Origin: Candidatus Thorarchaeota archaeon
Lineage (GTDB): Archaea > Asgardarchaeota > Thorarchaeia > Thorarchaeales > Thorarchaeaceae
DNA length: 11,720 nt
Reading direction: 5' to 3'
Assembly: GCA_016840385.1 (NCBI GenBank)
Contig: JAEOSL010000110.1
Coordinates: 1-11,720, forward strand
Made by a program: the position numbers and the translations under genes. This document shows, one piece after another, positions 6,433 to 11,720 of the stretch. Position 1 is the first letter of the stretch; each line of letters begins with the position of its first letter. The notes under the pieces were generated by a model. It worked only from the letters and a program-made list of their open reading frames with translations, made no database searches and had not been told where the DNA came from.

Positions 6433-7608
6433 ATGGTTTGGTGGTTTGCAATACCTAAGATTGTATTTGGTGATGATGCACTACTGGAACTTGAACAGCT
6501 AAAAGGAAAGAAAGCCCTGATTATTACAGACAGGGTCATCAATGAATTAGGACTTGCTGAGAAGGTTTCTGACCTGTTGTGTGAAAATCAATGGGAAACA
6601 GCGATTTGGGATGGTGCAGTACCAGACCCAAAGGTGTCAACAGTGAAAGAAGCAGCAAATGCTTTGACACGAGTTGGTGCTGATTGGATAATAGCTGTTG
6701 GCGGTGGGAGTGTTATAGACACTGCAAAAGCGGCCTGGGTTCTTTACGAGAGACCCGATGTGAAGCTGGATGCACTCACACCTTTTGATGAATTGGGGCT
6801 TAGAGCTAAGGCGAGGCTCATCTGCATCCCAACAACCACAGGAACTGGATCAGAAGCTACTAAGGCAATTGTGATACGTGATGATGAAACTGGTAGAAAA
6901 TTCGCAACCATTAATCCCGAGTTAACACCGGATATTGCAATTCTAGATCCTGAATTCGTAGTAGGGCTACCAAAAGAACTCACAGCATATACAGGAATGG
7001 ATGCACTGACTCATGCTGTTGAAGGATACGTGTCAGTTTGGAAGAATGATTTCTCAGATGGAAGCTCATTGCAAGCTGTGAAGATGGTTTTCGAGTGGCT
7101 ACCAAAATCATTAGAGGATCTTTCAGACTTGGAAGCACGAGAGAAGATGCAAGTTGCAGCCTGCCTTGCGGGGATGTCCTTCGGTAATTCACAAGCTGCC
7201 CTAGCACACTCACTGGGACACAGTATGGGATCGGTTCTCAGAACGCATCATGGACTTTCAGTTGGGATGGCCCTGCCATACACTATCGAATTCAATTGCA
7301 CGGAGAGTGAAGAAGCAGCATCTCAATATTCAGAGCTAGCTGGGCTTCTTGGAATTAAAGAGAAAGATAACGTGAAGACCTCAATGAAGTTTGCAACAGC
7401 TATTCGAGAATTAATGACAAAGGTTGGAAGTCCCACTAGTTTCAAAGAGGCAGGTGTCAAGAAGAAAGACTTTGATGATGGCTTAGAAAAACTCGTGGAG
7501 TTTGCCATGATGGATTCCAGCTTGACCATGAATCCACGGAATACAGATAGCAATGAGATTCGGAAATTGTACAAGTACATGTTTGAAGGCAAAATAGTAG
7601 ATTTCTAA
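6433..7608 (+). CDS. Iron-containing alcohol dehydrogenase (family III)
   Basis: A 391-residue NAD(P)-dependent dehydrogenase that interconverts alcohols and aldehydes. The N-terminal Rossmann-like half carries the nucleotide-phosphate loop AVGGGSVIDTAKA (88-100) and IPTTTGTGSE (132-141). The all-helical half holds the metal site: Asp190 and His194 in TGMDALTHAVEGY, His259 in AHSLGH, and His273 in HHGLSVGMALP, with His263 in the nicotinamide-proximal position, by analogy with lactaldehyde reductase FucO. All four metal ligands are present, so an active Fe2+ (or Zn2+) enzyme is expected. The chain length cannot be read from sequence; short primary alcohols or butanol-type substrates are usual. 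AGGAG (6420-6424) lies 8 nt before the ATG. Its stop is 12 nt before the aldehyde ferredoxin oxidoreductase start, so the two are almost certainly one transcript and likely share the aldehyde. Confidence 0.95.
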   Translation: MVWWFAIPKIVFGDDALLELEQLKGKKALIITDRVINELGLAEKVSDLLCENQWETAIWDGAVPDPKVSTVKEAANALTRVGADWIIAVGGGSVIDTAKAAWVLYERPDVKLDALTPFDELGLRAKARLICIPTTTGTGSEATKAIVIRDDETGRKFATINPELTPDIAILDPEFVVGLPKELTAYTGMDALTHAVEGYVSVWKNDFSDGSSLQAVKMVFEWLPKSLEDLSDLEAREKMQVAACLAGMSFGNSQAALAHSLGHSMGSVLRTHHGLSVGMALPYTIEFNCTESEEAASQYSELAGLLGIKEKDNVKTSMKFATAIRELMTKVGSPTSFKEAGVKKKDFDDGLEKLVEFAMMDSSLTMNPRNTDSNEIRKLYKYMFEGKIVDF

Positions 7609-7620
7609 GGAGGTTTTGGA

Positions 7621-9441
7621 ATGAATGGGTACAGAGGGAAAATCCTCAAAGTGGATCTAACATCAGGGACTACAACTGTTGAATCTCTAGATGAAAATCT
7701 GCTGAAGCAATTCATCGGAGGAGCAGGTCTTGGAGCTCGACTTCTCTATGACATGATCGATGGCAATACAGACCCATTGGGTCCTAATAATCCTTTGATG
7801 ATACTGACTGGACCATTCACGGGAACATTTGTCCCTACAAGTGGAAAGTCAACTTTTTGCTCGAGGTCTCCAAAGACGGGATTATTCGGATACAGTACTG
7901 TTGGAGGTCATTTTGGAGCGGACCTGAAATTTGCGGGCTATGACGCAATCATCATCACTGGAACAGCCAAAAAACCGTGCTATTTACTCATTGAAGACTC
8001 GGATGTTGAGATTCGAGATGCATCTCACCTATGGAATAAGGATACTGAAGAAACATGGGAGATGCTGAAAAAGGAAACTGGTCATAAGAACGCAGGAATT
8101 GCCCGCATTGGAATAGCAGGTGAGAATCTAGTCAAGTATGCAAGTATCCTTGTTGACCATTACCGAGCTGCAGGTAGGACTGGGCAGGGTGCAGTCATGG
8201 GCTCAAAGAAACTCAAAGCTATTGTAATTCACGGGTCAGACAGGAAGGTCCCAGTTGCAGATGATGCAGAATTACGAAAAACTGCTTCTGAACTCAATGA
8301 GGCTTTCAAAGATGATCCAACATTTCGAATGTATTCAGACCTTGGTACTTCAGGATATACTGACATGGCCAGCATGATGTATGGCTCGTTCCCAGCTGGA
8401 TACTACACTGTAGGCGAATTCGACACGTACAATCTCAGTGGCACCACAGTCAAAGAAACCATACTTGTTGGAAAGAGTGCGTGCTACAGGTGTCCAATTG
8501 GTTGTGGAAGGATAGTTGAGATTCCAGATGGGAAATATAAGATGGGTAAGTTTGCAGGACCCGAACTTGAGGTAACAGGTACAGTTGGATCACTAATTCT
8601 CAATAATGATGCAGCATCAGTTGCTTATGCAAACAAGATAATCGACCTTCTTGGATTTGATACGATATCTGGCGGCAATGTGATTGCGTTTGCTTACTAT
8701 CTGTTCAAAGAGGGGAAAATCACTGCTGACGATATTGACGGTATAACTCCTGAATGGGGCGAAGTCGAATCAGCCATTACTTTTGCAGAAAAGATAGCTA
8801 AGCGAGAAGGAATCGGAGACCTCATGGCAGAAGGTGCTCGTGAATTTGGGGAGAAGTTTGGTTGTGCAGATCTTGCCGTTCAAGTAAATGGACTCGAATT
8901 TCCACAGCATGACCCAAGAGGTTTCTCAGGATTGGCTGTTGGATATGCAACTTCACCACGAGGAGCATGCCATATGAGTGCGGATATGTACAATGTGCAG
9001 ATGGGACAACCTAACGAAGCATTTGACATTGAGAGTGAGGATAGGTTTGTCAATGAAGCCGATATTGTTGCTAAACATCAAAATTTCAGAGCTCTGACTA
9101 ACTCTGCGGTGATATGCAATTTCTATCCTCTAAATGGAGAAGAATTAACGAATTTCATGAACCTTGTGACAGGGTGGAACTTACCAGTTGAGGACATCGT
9201 TGTCACTGGTGAAAGAATCTTCACAATGATGCGTCTTCTCAACCTCAAACTTGGATATGATACTTCTAATGAGATATTGCCTGAAATGATTACTAGACCT
9301 CTAGAGGGACCAACTGAGGGTCATGTGCCTAACATTGAAGAACAGCTAACAACATGGTATGAATTCCGAGGATGGGATAGAAAGAGTGGGAAACCACCAG
9401 TAGAAAAGCTAAAAGCTCTCGGACTTGATGGTTTCAAATGA
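7621..9441 (+). CDS. aor: Aldehyde:ferredoxin oxidoreductase (tungsten/molybdenum pterin, 4Fe-4S)
   Basis: A full-length (606 residues) cytosolic AOR, which oxidises aldehydes to carboxylic acids with ferredoxin as acceptor, or runs in reverse under reducing conditions. The N-terminal domain begins with the typical GYRGKILKVDL. Bis-pterin contacts are suggested by AAGRTGQGAVMGSKKLKAI (183-201) and DPRGFSG (431-437). The 4Fe-4S cluster ligands are Cys288, Cys291 and Cys295 (CYRCPIGC) with Cys499 (AVICNF), a spacing closely matching the Pyrococcus furiosus enzyme. Glu315 or Glu317 (GPELEVTG) and His451 (GACHMS) sit where that enzyme has its active-site Glu and His. Tungsten versus molybdenum cannot be told from sequence. 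A strong AGGAGG (7608-7613) overlaps the alcohol dehydrogenase stop codon and lies 7 nt before the ATG, so translation is coupled or closely linked. The gene ends 2 nt from the convergent dipeptidase stop. Confidence 0.97.
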   Translation: MNGYRGKILKVDLTSGTTTVESLDENLLKQFIGGAGLGARLLYDMIDGNTDPLGPNNPLMILTGPFTGTFVPTSGKSTFCSRSPKTGLFGYSTVGGHFGADLKFAGYDAIIITGTAKKPCYLLIEDSDVEIRDASHLWNKDTEETWEMLKKETGHKNAGIARIGIAGENLVKYASILVDHYRAAGRTGQGAVMGSKKLKAIVIHGSDRKVPVADDAELRKTASELNEAFKDDPTFRMYSDLGTSGYTDMASMMYGSFPAGYYTVGEFDTYNLSGTTVKETILVGKSACYRCPIGCGRIVEIPDGKYKMGKFAGPELEVTGTVGSLILNNDAASVAYANKIIDLLGFDTISGGNVIAFAYYLFKEGKITADDIDGITPEWGEVESAITFAEKIAKREGIGDLMAEGAREFGEKFGCADLAVQVNGLEFPQHDPRGFSGLAVGYATSPRGACHMSADMYNVQMGQPNEAFDIESEDRFVNEADIVAKHQNFRALTNSAVICNFYPLNGEELTNFMNLVTGWNLPVEDIVVTGERIFTMMRLLNLKLGYDTSNEILPEMITRPLEGPTEGHVPNIEEQLTTWYEFRGWDRKSGKPPVEKLKALGLDGFK

Positions 9442-9443
9442 AC

Positions 9444-10934
9444 TCAGAGATTTGCATTTGGAATCTCTTTCACGATTGAAATGAGAAGATCATAGACTGT
9501 TCCAACTGTAGATATCTTGACCTTTTCATCCGGAGTATGTAGATACTTCATGAAAGGACCAATTGCGACCATTTGCATCCCTGGTAACTTTGAACCAATA
9601 ATGCCGCACTCCAATCCAGCATGAATTGCAGATATCTTAATCTCCTCGTCAACAAACTTCTGATATTCAGAACTAATGAAGGCCGTGAAGGGACTTTCCG
9701 GCTCAGGTTTCCATCCAGGATATGCAGTCTTCTGAATGACCTCCCATCCTGTCAACTGACCTATAGTAGCTAGTTTCTTTCTAAATACCTCAAGTTCAGT
9801 ATCAACACTACTTCGAATGCTCATTTGCACCATCATCTCTGAATCATTAGTTTCAACAACAGCAACATTGTTGGAGGTTTCAACAAGACCAGCAATAGCA
9901 GGTGAGAATGCAATGGGACCCTGATGAAGGAGATAGATCGACTGGATTATTTTCTTTGACTCCTCTAGCGAGAACGCAGGTTCTGGAGAGGATTTCTCCC
10001 AGCTAATCTGAATATCAGGCTCAAGTTCTATGAAATATGTGAGAATCTCATCTCGCGCTTTCTCCAGAAGCTCCTCAGTTCGCGATGATTTTCCAGTTTC
10101 AACTGCGAAATTAGTAGTAGCTTCACGGGTAATTGCGTTATGCTTGCTCCCTCCATTCCATCTGCATAGATGAACATTCAGCTCGTCTACAATAGGTGTG
10201 AGGATTTGTGCAATCATCTTGTTTGCGTTTCCACGATGCTTGTGAATATCTACACCAGAGTGACCACCAAAAAGGCCAGCAACGACTAGTTCGTAGAATG
10301 TAGCATCCCCAGTAACATCATTGGCCTGCAAAGTCTTCTTGAAGGTTGTATCACCACCACCGGCAGACCCGATTGTTATTCGTCCTATGTCTCCAGAATC
10401 TATGTTAACTAAGAGTCTACTATCAATTACCAGCTTATCGGTATCCAGAGCGAAAGCACCTGTCAACCCAGTTTCTTCATCAACTGTAATGAGGATCTCT
10501 AATGGACCTGATTTAAGATTAGGATCTAAAAGGACTGCAAGTGCAATTGAGGTTCCAATAGCATTGTCGGCTCCAAGGGTTGTACCATCTGCATCAACCC
10601 ACTCACCATTTACTTGAATTTGAACAGGAATTGGATCGTTATCAAAGTCAAATCCCTCAGGGCGATCAGTTTCACAGACCATATCCATATGTCCTTGGAA
10701 GAGCAATGATGGAACTGACTCCATACCAGAAGAAGCAGGTCTCTTGACAAGGATATTTCCAACATCATCCTCTTGGAGTGATATTTCGATACCCAAAGAT
10801 TTGGCTCGTTCAGGTATCCACGATTTCAATTTCGCTCTGATTTTTTCTTCCTTCTTGGATTCACGGGGTGTCACCGAGAAGACATGTTCAAAAATTTCCC
10901 AAACAACTTTGGGCTCTAGACTCTCAAGAACCAT
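9444..10934 (-). CDS. pepD: Aminoacyl-histidine dipeptidase (PepD, M20 family)
   Basis: A 496-residue di-zinc peptidase of the PepD/carnosinase type, which cleaves Xaa-His and other dipeptides; full length for the family. Metal and catalytic residues are all visible: GHMDMV (His82 and catalytic Asp84), LGADNAIG (bridging Asp123), VDEETGLTG (catalytic Glu153 and ligand Glu154), NIDSGD (Asp179) and the C-terminal LHTPDE (His466). The central domain, with GLFGGHSGVDIHKHRGNA (221-238), is the usual dimerisation or lid segment. There is no signal peptide, so it acts in the cytosol, probably finishing peptide breakdown begun by the M3 peptidase. The ATG has a GAGG about 8 nt upstream and a TATA-like element at 10976-10987. 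It is convergent with the AOR gene (2 nt between stops) and divergent from the acetoacetate-decarboxylase-family gene. Confidence 0.95.
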   Translation of the reverse strand: MVLESLEPKVVWEIFEHVFSVTPRESKKEEKIRAKLKSWIPERAKSLGIEISLQEDDVGNILVKRPASSGMESVPSLLFQGHMDMVCETDRPEGFDFDNDPIPVQIQVNGEWVDADGTTLGADNAIGTSIALAVLLDPNLKSGPLEILITVDEETGLTGAFALDTDKLVIDSRLLVNIDSGDIGRITIGSAGGGDTTFKKTLQANDVTGDATFYELVVAGLFGGHSGVDIHKHRGNANKMIAQILTPIVDELNVHLCRWNGGSKHNAITREATTNFAVETGKSSRTEELLEKARDEILTYFIELEPDIQISWEKSSPEPAFSLEESKKIIQSIYLLHQGPIAFSPAIAGLVETSNNVAVVETNDSEMMVQMSIRSSVDTELEVFRKKLATIGQLTGWEVIQKTAYPGWKPEPESPFTAFISSEYQKFVDEEIKISAIHAGLECGIIGSKLPGMQMVAIGPFMKYLHTPDEKVKISTVGTVYDLLISIVKEIPNANL

Positions 10935-10975
10935 TCAAAAAACCTCTTACTACTCTGAGCAGACCAAATTCGACA

Positions 10976-10987
10976 CTATAAGCTTTT
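10976..10987 (-). promoter_or_regulatory. TATA-like element for pepD
   Basis: The minus strand reads AAAAGCTTATAG, about 42-53 nt before the pepD ATG. Initiation would fall near 10950, leaving a short leader that still contains the GAGG ribosome-binding site. Confidence 0.45.
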
Positions 10988-11056
10988 GTCAATAGACAGA
11001 CAAGTTTTCAGCTGGCTATTAATATTCAAGAAGGTAAACCTCTGAAATGTGATTTT

Positions 11057-11075
11057 GTAGGATATGATGTCCTAC
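11057..11075. promoter_or_regulatory. 19-bp near-perfect palindrome, candidate operator
   Basis: GTAGGATATGATGTCCTAC has dyad symmetry at 8 of 9 base pairs around the central G. The outer six pairs (GTAGGA/TCCTAC) are perfect. It lies in the divergent pepD/ADC-family intergenic region, just upstream of one candidate TATA box (about 11083-11090) and downstream of another (11017-11026). Size and symmetry fit a dimeric winged-helix or ribbon-helix-helix regulator site. It could also fold as a short hairpin in the mRNA, but no T-tract follows. Confidence 0.5.
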
Positions 11076-11155
11076 GACTTCACAATACATAGGAAAAACT
11101 GCTCTCGGTAGATTCAAGAGTCAGATTGTTAGGTTAGAGTAGGAAGGTGAAACAC

Positions 11156-11720
11156 GTGAAAGAGGGAATTGGTACACCACTATTATCACCAACATATCCG
11201 GGACCACCATACCATTATGTTGACGCAAAGGTATTCCTTGCATTGTTCACTCCGACTGAGGAATCAATCAGAGCACTACTTCCAGAGCCTTTACGACCAT
11301 CACAGATGCCACTTGCAGGTATACTCGTGGGAGAAATGCCGTGTAAGGAAACAGGTACATTCATGGAAGCTGGGATGTTAATACAATGTCTCTTTGACAA
11401 TCCAGAAACTAAGGAAGAAGAAGTGGGAGTATACTTTGCTTACAACTACGTAGATACGGATGTTGCCCAAGCAGCTGGTAGAGAGATTTGGGGATATCCC
11501 AGAAAACTGGCAGATATTTCTCTGGATTGGAAAGGTGATACTCTAACTGGAACAGCAAAGCGTGATGGTGTAACGCTACTCAAAGCAACCTGTACCTTGG
11601 ACGATGAAGGGGAATGGATGGATAGTGGTCCAAATATCAATCTCAAAATGATTCCAAGTGTTACTGGAGAGGGATATGAGATGGCAGTTTTCACTGCGGC
11701 ATATCTCACCTATGACACCA
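11156..11720 (+). CDS. Acetoacetate decarboxylase-family protein, partial (C-terminus beyond right edge)
   Basis: An open frame from GTG at 11156 to the edge, 188 residues plus one base. The family pattern is clear: GTPLLSPTYPGPPY near the N-terminus, LLPEPL (41-46), FMEAGM (69-74, with Glu71 matching the conserved active-site Glu76 of the Clostridium enzyme) and AAGREIWGYPRKLADI (106-121). In Clostridium acetobutylicum acetoacetate decarboxylase the last motif reads YPKKLG, and its first Lys (Lys115) forms the Schiff base. Here that position is Arg116 (AGA, 11501-11503) and only the following Lys117 remains, so canonical decarboxylase chemistry is doubtful. The GTG start is supported by AGGTGA (11145-11150) 5 nt upstream. 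A second in-frame GTG at 11147 lies within that motif, and a TAG at 11135-11137 closes the frame further up. It could be a non-decarboxylase member of the superfamily. Confidence 0.85.
   Translation, partial: MKEGIGTPLLSPTYPGPPYHYVDAKVFLALFTPTEESIRALLPEPLRPSQMPLAGILVGEMPCKETGTFMEAGMLIQCLFDNPETKEEEVGVYFAYNYVDTDVAQAAGREIWGYPRKLADISLDWKGDTLTGTAKRDGVTLLKATCTLDDEGEWMDSGPNINLKMIPSVTGEGYEMAVFTAAYLTYDT

Larger units (their letters stand above)
10935..11155. other. 221-nt divergent regulatory region between pepD and the ADC-family gene
   Basis: This region holds the promoters of two divergent genes and no coding frame of note. From left to right: the pepD ribosome-binding site and TATA element, TATTAATATT (11017-11026), the 19-bp palindrome (11057-11075), CAATACATAGG (about 11082-11092, a weaker TATA candidate at a better distance for the right-hand gene), and the AGGTGA ribosome-binding site (11145-11150). 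Confidence 0.6.

Noticed and set aside
10321..10617. 98-codon plus-strand frame within pepD
   Set aside because: It lies opposite the conserved M20 catalytic motifs of pepD and shows no ribosome-binding site or recognisable protein pattern.
1..11720. CRISPR array, insertion sequence, integrase, attachment site, toxin-antitoxin or defence genes
   Set aside because: No spaced identical repeats, transposase-like frames or long terminal repeats are visible; gene content is metabolic throughout.

Overview
The window looks archaeal, most likely from an Asgard-type archaeon (Thorarchaeia-like is my best guess). Several start codons have TATA-like elements 25-60 nt upstream. The gene content is anaerobic and peptide/aldehyde-oriented: a tungsten/molybdenum aldehyde:ferredoxin oxidoreductase, an iron-type alcohol dehydrogenase, an M3 metallopeptidase and an M20 His-dipeptidase. 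There is also a leucine-rich-repeat protein of the kind common in Asgard genomes. Base composition is moderate (low 40s % GC by eye). The lineage is an inference; no rRNA or other phylogenetic marker is present.

Layout. The left part is on the minus strand: an LRR protein running off the left edge (830 to 1), a gene-free stretch of about 445 nt (831-1275), a six-helix membrane protein with a TTG start (2076 to 1276), and an oligoendopeptidase F-type M3 peptidase (3956 to 2175). Divergent from the peptidase, the plus strand carries a PHP-domain metal-dependent phosphoesterase (4061-4738), an SCP2-fold lipid-carrier protein (4801-5220), a nitronate monooxygenase/FabK-type flavoprotein (5264-6355), an iron-containing alcohol dehydrogenase (6433-7608) and an aldehyde ferredoxin oxidoreductase (7621-9441). 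Convergent with the last, its stop only 2 nt away, is an aminoacyl-histidine dipeptidase (10934 to 9444). Across a 221-nt divergent intergenic region that holds a 19-bp near-perfect palindrome, an acetoacetate-decarboxylase-family gene starts at 11156 and runs off the right edge.

How the genes fit together. The two peptidases can degrade imported or internal peptides to amino acids. Amino acid breakdown yields 2-oxo acids and aldehydes, which the alcohol dehydrogenase/aldehyde oxidoreductase pair (12 nt apart, clearly one transcript) would interconvert between alcohol, aldehyde and carboxylate, linking NAD(P)H to ferredoxin. The SCP2 and flavoprotein genes lie just upstream on the same strand and may share the transcript, but their substrates cannot be read from sequence.

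No mobile element, CRISPR array, tRNA or rRNA was seen, and I did not find an obviously new multi-gene system. The points most worth a second look are the Arg at the Schiff-base Lys position of the acetoacetate-decarboxylase-like protein, two inverted repeats in regulatory positions, and the promoter-bearing 831-1275 stretch that codes for nothing recognisable.
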